DNA of 7,759 nt from Desulfobacterales bacterium (GCA_012974475.1 JAAXQD010000176.1:1-7759), one strand, 5' to 3'; positions 1-6,522 are shown, counted from the stretch's first letter. Made by a program: numbers and translations. The notes: generated by a model from the letters alone, not told the origin.

Positions 1-15
1 GTGTATAAGAGACAG
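1..15 (+). other. Nextera/Tn5 mosaic-end adapter remnant
   Basis: The first 15 bases, GTGTATAAGAGACAG, are identical to the 3' part of the 19-bp Tn5 mosaic end used in Nextera library preparation. The match starts exactly at the window edge and ends where unrelated sequence begins, as expected for an untrimmed adapter at a contig end. It should be treated as artefact and not as a genomic transposon end. No transposase gene is nearby. Confidence 0.9.
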
Positions 16-301
16 GAGTGGCAAGTGGCTAAAAAGACTCCATTTTTTTGAACGATCGGAATTCAGACTCTGCAGCCGGAAAGATACGGCAGGGTGTCAA
101 ACTCGAAAAAGCGCGGGCGATAATCGACGTATGTAGTTAAAAAAATTATATTTTTTTGCAATCATTTGACGATTTTGTATTTTTCTGGTATTTGTTGAAT
201 AGGATTTTTTCGAGTCCGCTGAAAACGGGTGTTACCTGGAAGCGCAAAAGGCATGTATCATTAATATCCCCTAATGGGGGCCCAGCTTTAAGGAGGACAA
301 C
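16..301. other. Non-coding upstream region of the ABM-domain gene
   Basis: No convincing gene is visible here. The stretch is AT-rich, particularly at 137-157 and 171-210, which fits a promoter region for the gene starting at 302. Near the left edge a 5-bp inverted pair (ggagt 15-19 / actcc 37-41) followed by seven T (43-49) resembles a weak terminator, but its first base belongs to the adapter and the loop is long. A small CCCC-TAAT-GGGG hairpin (268-279) lies just ahead of the ribosome binding site. An open frame starting at 156 crosses into the 302 gene in another frame and has no protein-like character. Confidence 0.6.
166..194 (+). promoter_or_regulatory. Possible sigma70-type promoter for the ABM gene
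   Basis: TTGACG (166-171) matches five of six bases of the -35 consensus. It is followed after 17 nt by TATTTG (189-194), a weak -10 that is preceded by TGG, giving an extended -10 arrangement. The surroundings are AT-rich and the gene starts about 100 nt downstream. The -10 is poor, so this is a tentative call. Confidence 0.3.
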
Positions 302-598
302 ATGGTTGTTAAAGTTTTCATTAAACGCGTGGTACCGGAAGACAAGGCAAAGGAAATGGTACCCTTGTTCAGACAGATGCGGGTACTTGCTACGAACCAG
401 TCAGGCTATATTTCCGGTGAAACATTAAAAAGCCTCGATAGACCGGATTCGTTTCTGGTCATCAGCACCTGGCAGTCTCCCGATTACTGGGAAAAATGGC
501 TGTTGAATCAAGAGCGGCGAGAAATACAGGATAAAATTGATGCCTTGCTTGGCGGGAGAACCGAATATGAAATGTTCCATTACGGATTTGGGGAATAA
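302..598 (+). CDS. Antibiotic biosynthesis monooxygenase (ABM)-fold small protein
   Basis: A 98-residue cytoplasmic protein of the ABM-like dimeric alpha+beta barrel type. The opening beta strand (VVKVFIKRVV, 2-11), a helix (about 12-30), the central strand with SFLVISTW (about 51-58) and the following W-rich helix (SPDYWEKWLLNQER, 59-72) are typical of this family, whose members range from quinol monooxygenases to heme-degrading enzymes and proteins of unknown role. Length agrees with single-domain members. The start is fixed by an AAGGAGG (290-296) five nucleotides ahead of ATG. No heme ligand or specific catalytic residue can be assigned by eye. The next gene, a quinone-oxidoreductase-like protein, lies 160 nt downstream on the same strand and could share a transcript. 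The exact substrate is unknown. Confidence 0.8.
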   Translation: MVVKVFIKRVVPEDKAKEMVPLFRQMRVLATNQSGYISGETLKSLDRPDSFLVISTWQSPDYWEKWLLNQERREIQDKIDALLGGRTEYEMFHYGFGE

Positions 599-758
599 AC
601 TCGAATGCTGCAATGGTCGACGGCCTGCTTTTCCATCATCGCCCTGATTTAAAACGTCCTTTATGATGACATCGCACTGATTCTGATTGTCGGAATATCT
701 CGTCACGTAACCCAAAAATGTACACCCTAACGCAGCCAATTGGAAAGGAGGTCGATGT

Positions 759-1760
759 ATGCGTCAAAAGAACTTTAAAGCGATGGTCGTCACAGAAGTT
801 GAGAACGATCGGTTTGTCAGGAACATCGAAGACAGACACCTTGATGACCTTCCAAAAGGAGACGTACTTGTAAACGTCGAGTACTCCTCCCTGAATTACA
901 AAGACGTTCTTTCTGCCATCGGAAACAGAGGGGTCACCAAAAACTATCCCCACACCCCGGGAATCGATGCTGCAGGGAGGGTGGTTGAAAGTCTCAGTAA
1001 AGATTTTAAAGCCGGAGATGCGGTGATCGTCACCAGTTATGATCTCGGAATGAACACATCCGGCGGTTTCGGGCAATATATACGGGTTCCCGCGGAATGG
1101 GTGGTCAAAATGCCCGAAGACCTCTCTGCTCGAGAGAGCATGATCTTCGGTACAGCGGGCTTCACCGCTGCCCTTTCGGTTTTCAGGCTGGTGGACTACG
1201 GCATTACCCCGGACATGGGACGCGTCGTGGTCTCCGGTGCCACAGGCGGTGTGGGAAGTATCGCCGTCTCTATACTTTCCAAGGCCGGTTATGAGGTTAC
1301 GGCGGTGAACGGGGTTGTGGATGAAAAAGATTTTCTGTTGAAAATCGGTGCCAAAGAGGTCATCAGCATTGAAGAGGCCATCGATTCCAGCGGCAGGCCG
1401 ATGCTAAAAGGGCTTTGGGCCGGCGGCATCGATACGGTGGGCGGCGAGATGCTGGCGACGACCATTAAATCGACGAAAGACGACGGGGCCGTCACCTGCT
1501 GTGGAAACGTGGGGTCCCATGATCTGCCCCTGAATGTCTATCCCTTTATCTTGCGGGGCGTTACCCTGATGGGAATTGATTCCCAGAACTGCCCGATGCC
1601 CATGCGCCTGAAAGTATGGAACAAAATTGCCGATGAATGGAAACTGGACCATCTGGAACTGCTGACCACCGAGGTCCCTCTGGAAGGATTGGACCAACGA
1701 ATCGATCTCATCCTTCAAAGGAAGCACAAAGGGAGAACCATCGTAAAACTGCCGGATTGA
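759..1760 (+). CDS. AcuI/YhdH-like NADPH-dependent oxidoreductase (probable acryloyl-CoA reductase family)
   Basis: A 333-residue zinc-independent medium-chain dehydrogenase/reductase, the usual length for YhdH/YhfP/AcuI proteins. The N-terminal GroES-like domain contains SSLNYKDVL (43-51) and HTPGIDAAG (65-73). The Rossmann nucleotide-binding domain carries SGATGGVGSIAV (159-170), the NADPH-binding AxGGVG motif. GTAGFTAALSV (131-141) and LRGVTLMGIDSQNCPMP (265-281) are close to characteristic YhdH/AcuI segments. Known family members reduce acryloyl-CoA to propionyl-CoA with NADPH; activity here is inferred. The zinc-ligand pattern of alcohol dehydrogenases is absent. AAAGGAGGT (744-752) lies seven nucleotides before ATG 759; another ATG at 755 is out of frame. 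It converges with the kinase-like gene, leaving 32 nt between the two stop codons. Confidence 0.88.
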   Translation: MRQKNFKAMVVTEVENDRFVRNIEDRHLDDLPKGDVLVNVEYSSLNYKDVLSAIGNRGVTKNYPHTPGIDAAGRVVESLSKDFKAGDAVIVTSYDLGMNTSGGFGQYIRVPAEWVVKMPEDLSARESMIFGTAGFTAALSVFRLVDYGITPDMGRVVVSGATGGVGSIAVSILSKAGYEVTAVNGVVDEKDFLLKIGAKEVISIEEAIDSSGRPMLKGLWAGGIDTVGGEMLATTIKSTKDDGAVTCCGNVGSHDLPLNVYPFILRGVTLMGIDSQNCPMPMRLKVWNKIADEWKLDHLELLTTEVPLEGLDQRIDLILQRKHKGRTIVKLPD

Positions 1761-1792
1761 AAGCGGTGAGGGTTTTACTCGAGTATCGCTCC

Positions 1793-2407
1793 CTATTTTA
1801 AATTTGCTACGGATATAATGATTTCAACCAGTTTTTCAATGGGCACGCGGCTCATATTTAAAATCGAGTGGAACAACAATGGATCGTCAAAGCCCTTGCC
1901 GCAGGTTGAACGGAGGAACCAATGCTGATTTATATCCCGCCGTTCAAGAATTTCTTGCGCCCTTTTAGCGGAGATGTTCAAGTGTTCGACGGCATATTTT
2001 TTCCGCCAATCCATGGAGGCAATTAGGCGGAAATGGTAACAATTTTCAATATCTTTCAAAAAAAAACATCCTGCGCGTCCTACGATGACCACATCGTCTT
2101 CTCGGGCCGTTTCTAAAATAAGATTTCTCAAGCTGTTCTGATATTCCTGCTCTTCGACCACGCTTTTATCGAATCCCACTATTCGGTCGATATAGCTCGG
2201 GCTGAACGCCTTGGAAAATGTGTTGGATATCCGGTATTGTCTACTTTTTTCAAAGGATTCCAGGGTTCTTTCCGAGACATTCAGATCTTCGGCTATTTTT
2301 TGGAAAAGGGATTTGTCAACGTATTGATAGTCGAGTTTTTTGGCAAGCATACGCCCGAGCCTTCGGGCGCCTGAAGCAAAGTCCCTGCTGATGGTTATGA
2401 CGGCCAT
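1793..2407 (-). CDS. Cytidylate kinase-like family protein
   Basis: A 204-residue protein counted from the internal ATG at 2407. This start is preferred because AAGGAG (2420-2415) sits seven nucleotides upstream and because MAVITISRDFASGARRLG (1-18) is the family's typical N-terminus; a longer frame to 2467 would add 20 unlikely residues. It matches the cytidylate kinase-like family: ITISRDFASGAR (4-15), DKSLFQKIAE (31-40), VVIVGRAGCFFL (106-117), then FRLIASMDWR (126-135) and DDPLLFHSILNMSRVPIE (174-191). The usual Walker A GxxGxGK[ST] is not present; the loop reads SRDFASGARRLG without a lysine in the canonical place. This is common in the family but means nucleoside monophosphate kinase activity is not assured. 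It lies 110 nt downstream of hisHF on the same strand and may be cotranscribed with it. Confidence 0.82.
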   Translation of the reverse strand: MAVITISRDFASGARRLGRMLAKKLDYQYVDKSLFQKIAEDLNVSERTLESFEKSRQYRISNTFSKAFSPSYIDRIVGFDKSVVEEQEYQNSLRNLILETAREDDVVIVGRAGCFFLKDIENCYHFRLIASMDWRKKYAVEHLNISAKRAQEILERRDINQHWFLRSTCGKGFDDPLLFHSILNMSRVPIEKLVEIIISVANLK

Positions 2408-2517
2408 GTATTTTCTCCTTATTATAAAAAATGATACCCTTATTTCTCCCAATTTGTTTGCGATCAATTAGGGTTAGAAGAAACTGGCGCTTTCGCCCGA
2501 CATTCTTCACGGGAGCG
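2408..2517 (-). other. Intergenic spacer hisHF to kinase-like gene with a weak hairpin
   Basis: A 110-nt gap that contains the kinase-like gene's Shine-Dalgarno. Read on the minus strand, GGCG-AAAG-CGCC is followed by AGTTTCTTCT soon after the hisHF stop. The four-pair stem with an imperfect T tract could at most attenuate read-through, so cotranscription of hisHF and the downstream gene remains possible. No clear promoter was recognised. Confidence 0.3.
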
Positions 2518-4092
2518 TCAGGCCAGCCGGGTTTCCACCTTGTCTTTGAGGAAATCTTTTACAACGGCGATGGGAACTTCTTTTCTGTGAAATATGCCGG
2601 CTGCCAGTGCGGATTCCGCTTGGGTTTTTGTAAATACTTCAAGAAAATGTTCGACGCAGCCGGCGCCGCTGGATGCAATGACCGGAATGGTTACGGCATT
2701 CTTCACCGCATTGATCAACTCAATATCATACCCGGAATTGGTTCCGTCTTTGTCGATGCAATTTAACAGTATTTCTCCGGTACCCAATTTTTCGCAAACC
2801 TGTGCCAGTGTTACGGCATCCAGATCTCTCCCCTCTCTTCCCCCTTTGATGGTACATTGATACCAGCAGTATGTTTCCCCATTGGGCCCTTTTGTATCGG
2901 TTTTTATGACGTGATGACGGACGTCCTCAGGCGAGGATACATACACTCGCCTTGGATCGATGGATACAACCACCGCCTGTGCTCCGTATACTTCGGATAT
3001 TCGCTCGATGGAGCTTTTACCGGTTTTTCTGCCTGTTTTTAAATACGCTTCTGCAATCAAAACCGCATCGCTCCCTATGGAGATCTTATCCGCCCCCGAC
3101 CTGAAGTACGCAGCTGCGACTTCCAGGGCGCTGTATTTTCTGCCTTTTGTATCCGTATAATCTTTAATCCCTCCGCCGATGGTCAAGGGGACAAAGACAT
3201 TTTCGGAGGTCCGTCTCAGCACCGCCATCATGGGGATGTCTTCCAAAGGAAAATCTCTAAACCCTGTAATGTTGAGAAATGTAATCTCATCGGCGCCTTC
3301 TATGTAGTACCGTCTTGCCAGGTCCACCGGCTTGCCCAGGTTCCTTACATCGCCGTTTTCCCGGACATCATATTGATCTCCCTTTGTAACGACAAGGTCT
3401 CCCCGGTCGTCTGATCGAACATCCAGACAGGCGATGATCCGCTTAGACAATCTGGTTTTTCCTGAAACACGAGCAGATGTCTCTTTTTTGTTTGAAGATT
3501 CGATAAAATTCTTCAACACCTTGATCCCTGCATCTCCACTCTTTTCGGGATGGAATTGAGTTGCCGTGATATTTTCTTTTTGGATGCTGCTGACAAACTC
3601 CAGGCCGTAGTCGGTGGTGGTCAGGACAACGGAATCATCCTCGGGGGCGACGTAAAATGAATGTACAAAGTAAAATTTTTCATCACCGCGCAGCCCGTTG
3701 AATATCCGGGACGTCTTTTTTATGTTGATGCCGTTCCATCCGATATGCGGCACGGAAAGATCGATGTCGAATTTCTTGGCATAGCCCGATATCAACCCCA
3801 ATCCTTTTCTGCCGGGGGCTTCTTCACTGTATTCGAACAGGGCGTGCAGCCCCAGACATATGCCGAAAAAGGGTCTGCCGGAACGAAGGTAGTCTTTCAA
3901 CGGGCCCACGTAATTTTTCTGATTCAAAATCCGCATCATGCTTCCAAAATTGCCGACGCCGGGGAAAACCAGCTGGGTAGCGGACAATATATCGTCAATA
4001 TCTGAGACGATTTTTACGCGCGCGCCCAAACTTTCTATGGCATTGGTGACGCTCCTGACATTGCCTGCGCCATAATCTAACAATGTTATCAT
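2518..4092 (-). CDS. hisHF: Bifunctional imidazole glycerol phosphate synthase, HisH-HisF fusion of HIS7 type
   Basis: A 524-residue fusion that carries out both halves of the fifth histidine-pathway step. The N-terminal glutaminase (about 1-198) releases ammonia from glutamine, and the C-terminal cyclase (about 216-524) uses it on PRFAR to give imidazole glycerol phosphate and AICAR. The glutaminase shows PGVGNFG (44-50), nucleophile Cys79 in GICLGLHALF, PHIGWNG (115-121), and His181/Glu183 in TQFHPEKSG. The (beta/alpha)8 cyclase has KRIIACLDVR with catalytic Asp224 and VVVSIDPRRV with Asp379, plus LTIGGGIK (303-310) and CIDKDGTNSGYD (445-456). It carries the long loops of fungal and plant HIS7 (GDLVVTKGDQYDVRENGD, 231-248; GPNGETYCWYQCTIKGGRE, 402-420), unlike the short stand-alone bacterial HisF. 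All key residues are intact. AGGA (4103-4100) precedes ATG by seven nucleotides. No other his gene is in view. Confidence 0.95.
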   Translation of the reverse strand: MITLLDYGAGNVRSVTNAIESLGARVKIVSDIDDILSATQLVFPGVGNFGSMMRILNQKNYVGPLKDYLRSGRPFFGICLGLHALFEYSEEAPGRKGLGLISGYAKKFDIDLSVPHIGWNGINIKKTSRIFNGLRGDEKFYFVHSFYVAPEDDSVVLTTTDYGLEFVSSIQKENITATQFHPEKSGDAGIKVLKNFIESSNKKETSARVSGKTRLSKRIIACLDVRSDDRGDLVVTKGDQYDVRENGDVRNLGKPVDLARRYYIEGADEITFLNITGFRDFPLEDIPMMAVLRRTSENVFVPLTIGGGIKDYTDTKGRKYSALEVAAAYFRSGADKISIGSDAVLIAEAYLKTGRKTGKSSIERISEVYGAQAVVVSIDPRRVYVSSPEDVRHHVIKTDTKGPNGETYCWYQCTIKGGREGRDLDAVTLAQVCEKLGTGEILLNCIDKDGTNSGYDIELINAVKNAVTIPVIASSGAGCVEHFLEVFTKTQAESALAAGIFHRKEVPIAVVKDFLKDKVETRLA

Positions 4093-4327
4093 TCTTTGTT
4101 CCTATTTTTTACTCGGTTACCGTTAAACGTTCAGAGCAGGTTAAATCCAGTGTAAAATAAGTGCGCCCAACGATCAAGAAACATTTTAAACATATTTAAA
4201 ATGCGAGTTCTTCAATTTTAGCCGAGGGAGCTTAGCGCTCTACAAAAGGCTCAAACCAACGAATACCCGTCCAGACCGCCGGTCAGGCCGAACCTTCGAG
4301 CATTTCCTTAAATTTCTCCTGCAGATG
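4093..4327. other. Non-coding region upstream of hisHF
   Basis: A 235-nt gap between the hisHF start and the stop of the acetyltransferase gene, both on the minus strand. It holds the hisHF ribosome binding site, a long AT-rich dyad (4182-4203), and short inverted pairs such as GACC-GCC-GGTC around 4275-4285. No open frame of protein-like character was found. The hisHF promoter should lie here, but no confident -10/-35 pair could be picked. Confidence 0.5.
4182..4203. promoter_or_regulatory. 22-bp perfect dyad upstream of hisHF, candidate operator
   Basis: CATTTTAAA (4182-4190) and TTTAAAATG (4195-4203) are exact reverse complements separated by CATA, giving a 9-bp arm dyad 90 to 111 nt upstream of the hisHF start. 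There is no T tract suited to a terminator and the arms are AT-rich, so a protein-binding site fits better than an RNA hairpin. A role in hisHF control is inferred from position only. Confidence 0.35.
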
Positions 4328-4828
4328 TCATCGTGATGGAGGACATGCCGCTATTTCATACGACATGAAGGTGACGAGAAACGGCAGATGTTCGAATGCC
4401 TGGGTCTCTAGTTCAACAAACCCCAGCTTTCTGTACCATCGCTTCAAATTCGTATCGTCGGCAATAACTCCGATGCTTATTTTCTTTGCCCCCAAACCCC
4501 TTGCCTGGGCAATAACATGATCGACCAGTGCTTTGCCGAAACCGTTTCGTCTGTTCGCCGGCAACACGGCAAGTCGTTCAAGATAGCAAAGATCCGGCCC
4601 CGCTTTTTCAAGGGCGACACAGCCCGCGGATATGCCATCGTTCTCCAGGACATAATAAATCACACCCCTATCCAGATCGTTTTCAATCCATTCATCGGTA
4701 AGGTTTGACGGGTGTTTAGGGCAGTTTTCCCGGGTGAGGCCGAACGTCTCGGCGACGTCCCGGAAGGCATCTCGAATGAGATCTGACAAGGCGGGAATTT
4801 CCCCGGAATCGGCTTCTCTAATGTGCAT
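4328..4828 (-). CDS. GNAT family N-acetyltransferase
   Basis: A 166-residue GCN5-related N-acetyltransferase, a normal single-domain length. Beta strand and helix 1 (MHIREADSGEIPALSDLI) open the fold. Motif A is complete: LERLAVLPANRRNGFGKAL (83-101) contains the acetyl-CoA pyrophosphate-binding R-x-x-G-x-G at 93-98. Motif B follows with NLKRWYRKLGFVELE (127-141), whose Tyr132 is placed like the usual general-acid tyrosine. The family transfers an acetyl group from acetyl-CoA to an amine; the substrate here cannot be read from sequence. No strong Shine-Dalgarno precedes the ATG at 4828, so translation may depend on the upstream gene, whose stop is 75 nt away on the same strand. It may be the last gene of the 223/82/173 cassette transcript. 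Confidence 0.88.
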   Translation of the reverse strand: MHIREADSGEIPALSDLIRDAFRDVAETFGLTRENCPKHPSNLTDEWIENDLDRGVIYYVLENDGISAGCVALEKAGPDLCYLERLAVLPANRRNGFGKALVDHVIAQARGLGAKKISIGVIADDTNLKRWYRKLGFVELETQAFEHLPFLVTFMSYEIAACPPSR

Positions 4829-4903
4829 GGTGTGGGCTTTCGCTTAGGGTTTTACGAAGGTAAATACATTTCCACCCTTTTGCTTGATGGATGTCGATCC
4901 GGG

Positions 4904-5425
4904 TCATCTTAGCTTGATGGCTTCCAAATATTCTTTGGTTCGATTGATGGTTGCGATGAACATCTTCGAGCCGGTCATGAACGTAAATATATCCTCCGCA
5001 TTCCCGCAGGTCCGTGCAAACTCCGGTCCGATGACCGCAGCAGGCTCAATTGCGTCAGATTTTTGGGCCAGGGCGTCCACGTACATGTCCAGACGGTCCT
5101 TGAGTATCTGAAAATAATCGATATCATGGCCGATTATTTGCCCGGTTGCCGTAGAGATCGTCTGTGAAAAATCATAGACGGCCTTCCAGTAAAGTTCTAA
5201 AAGCTGATTTTTATGGGGGCTGGTTTCAAGATAATAGGATATGCTCCACCCGACACTGATGATTTTAAGTATCTGAAGTTCGTATTCAACCGTTTCCCGC
5301 TTGATGTCCGCCGCTTCCGGCAGGTGTGACATCAGCCATTTTATGTCTTCACGGTCAACGACAAAATTGAACAGATCTTCTCCGGCTCGTTCAACTTCTG
5401 AATTTTTCGCTTCTGAATGTTCCAT
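4904..5425 (-). CDS. Conserved-looking hypothetical protein, mainly helical, 173 residues
   Basis: I do not recognise a named family. The protein is acidic at the N-terminus, lacks a signal peptide or membrane segment, and looks predominantly alpha-helical. Notable segments are LQILKIISVGWSISYYLE (50-67), ELYWKAVYDFSQTIS (77-91), DIDYFQILKDRLDMYVDAL (101-119) and VIGPEFARTCGNAEDIFTFM (131-150). Clustered aromatic and glycine residues in these segments suggest a real, constrained protein and not a chance frame. Its ATG overlaps the stop of the preceding 82-residue gene as TAATG, which points to translational coupling; no separate strong Shine-Dalgarno is seen. The coupling suggests that the two products act together, possibly in one complex. 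Confidence 0.75.
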   Translation of the reverse strand: MEHSEAKNSEVERAGEDLFNFVVDREDIKWLMSHLPEAADIKRETVEYELQILKIISVGWSISYYLETSPHKNQLLELYWKAVYDFSQTISTATGQIIGHDIDYFQILKDRLDMYVDALAQKSDAIEPAAVIGPEFARTCGNAEDIFTFMTGSKMFIATINRTKEYLEAIKLR

Positions 5426-5673
5426 TACTCTATAGATATTACGATTTTTCTATTTTTCTTGTGCTCTTCGATTTCCGCCAAAGTTCCCAATGCGCCTTCG
5501 GTCTTTGAGATTTCAATGAGTTGATCCAGATCGATGCCCAAATCATCAAGCACCGTAACGGCTTTACGCGGGATCAGTTTTGACGCCACTTTAACGATAG
5601 CAAGGGGAATCGTTGCTGTCGTGTCCGGCGTCGTGCCGTTATTTTTAAAAATCCTAATCTTCAGTTTTGCCAT
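5425..5673 (-). CDS. Small protein resembling the SHOCT-like/YvlB C-terminal domain, 82 residues
   Basis: A short soluble protein with a beta-helix-beta pattern. It has a basic strand KLKIRIFKN (3-11), a segment TATIPLAIVKVASKLIPRKA (19-38), then LDDLGIDLDQLIEISK (42-57), GTLAEIEEHKKNRKIVISIE (63-82). The order of an IPL-x-hydrophobic helix ending in IP, a GIDLxxLIE helix, then a Gly-start hairpin ending in VxISIE resembles the small domain found in YvlB-type and SHOCT-like proteins; this is by-eye similarity and no function follows from it. AAGGTGA lies about seven nucleotides before ATG 5673. It starts six nucleotides after the 223-residue gene's stop and overlaps the next gene's start by one base (TAATG), so it is the middle gene of a compact operon. 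Confidence 0.75.
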   Translation of the reverse strand: MAKLKIRIFKNNGTTPDTTATIPLAIVKVASKLIPRKAVTVLDDLGIDLDQLIEISKTEGALGTLAEIEEHKKNRKIVISIE

Positions 5674-5679
5674 GTCTGT

Positions 5680-6351
5680 TCACCTTGTATCCGGATGACC
5701 GGTTACCCTGAAAAAATGGGTTTTGCCGTCCACTTCCTGAAGCTCGATGTGCTTTAGTTTTTTCCTGACCTGTGGGACATCAATCCCCAGGATAACATCG
5801 TTTCCAGTGGTTGGCCGAATCTGTGCCCAAAATTTGCTGCGATAATACCGGGTTCTGTCTCCGGTGGGTTTAATGATAAATACCTCAACACCTTCTTCAA
5901 AGGCGGTCTCCAGAGCGATGGTCAACATAACTTCATCCAGATTCCAGAGGCCCTTTTCTCCTTTATTTCTGTAGGTCTTCTCAACAAAAAATCCGACCTC
6001 GTGGCCGGGTCTTAAATCCCTAAATGGAAAGATGGTCTTGCCAAAGGTTTTGCGAAATTGATTGCTAAAGGGCAATCCGATAATGGGCGAGCCAAAGGCG
6101 TAACCGAGCATCACATTTCTTTTAATATCAAAATCGAGATAGGCAACCGGCGTTGACGAATCGAGATCGAAAACATCGACCATGCAGCCGCCCCGCAACG
6201 CAAAAATCAGATTTACTGAATCCGTCTCAAAAACCGCGTATCCGTCTTCTTTCAGTCCCCGATAATTCAATAAATGGCAGTCTTCCGGGTTATAGCTCAT
6301 GGAAAAATACTCTGCTTGGCAAAGCATGGAATCGATCGCCCCAATTGGCAT
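5680..6351 (-). CDS. Hypothetical protein with possible divergent GNAT-like fold, 223 residues
   Basis: First gene of the three-gene minus-strand cassette. No named family is recognised. Its middle to C-terminal part has a GNAT-like order of elements: strand AYLDFDIKRNVMLGYAFG (70-87), strand EVGFFVEKTYRNKGEKGLW (118-136) where a motif A loop would sit, helix LDEVMLTIALETAFEEG (138-154), strand VEVFIIKP (155-162), and YYRSKFWAQIRP (169-180), which recalls the motif B fYxxxGF segment. The canonical R-x-x-G-x-G/A is altered (YRNKGEKG), so acetyl-CoA binding is uncertain. No signal peptide or membrane segment. GGAAG sits about five nucleotides before ATG 6351; Met9 and Met18 are alternative starts. 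It faces the MFS gene divergently. Confidence 0.7.
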   Translation of the reverse strand: MPIGAIDSMLCQAEYFSMSYNPEDCHLLNYRGLKEDGYAVFETDSVNLIFALRGGCMVDVFDLDSSTPVAYLDFDIKRNVMLGYAFGSPIIGLPFSNQFRKTFGKTIFPFRDLRPGHEVGFFVEKTYRNKGEKGLWNLDEVMLTIALETAFEEGVEVFIIKPTGDRTRYYRSKFWAQIRPTTGNDVILGIDVPQVRKKLKHIELQEVDGKTHFFRVTGHPDTR

Positions 6352-6522
6352 TTATCTTCCATCGATATCGACCTTAAAGGTTACACAAGAGATCCCTTAT
6401 GATCAAGGGGAAATCGCCGGTCACCCGTTCCAAGAAGCCATTTCAAAACCGCCCGTTCGGGGAACAAGGCTATCTATATCCAAAATCCTTGAGATTTCGA
6501 GACGTTTTAAAAAATTTGATCA

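Noticed and set aside
1..15. End of a Tn5-like insertion element
   Set aside because: The sequence is the laboratory mosaic end placed exactly at the contig edge, with no transposase or second end in the window; adapter remnant is the simpler explanation.
156..428. Plus-strand open frame of 90 codons overlapping the ABM gene
   Set aside because: It has no ribosome binding site and a composition unlike a protein, and it overlaps out of frame a gene with a perfect Shine-Dalgarno and family match.
425..1076. Minus-strand frames of 104 and 146 codons opposite the ABM and AcuI-like genes
   Set aside because: They are antisense to well-supported genes, have no recognisable motifs, and overlap each other.
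1761..1792. Possible shared terminator between the convergent AcuI-like and kinase-like genes
   Set aside because: Only short interrupted pairings (AGCG/CGCT, GAG/CTC) were found with large bulges, which is not enough to call a terminator by eye.
2350..2371. GCCCGA-GCCT-TCGGGC hairpin
   Set aside because: It lies within the coding sequence of the kinase-like gene, in the conserved SGARRLG region, has no T tract, and is explained by Arg and Gly codons.
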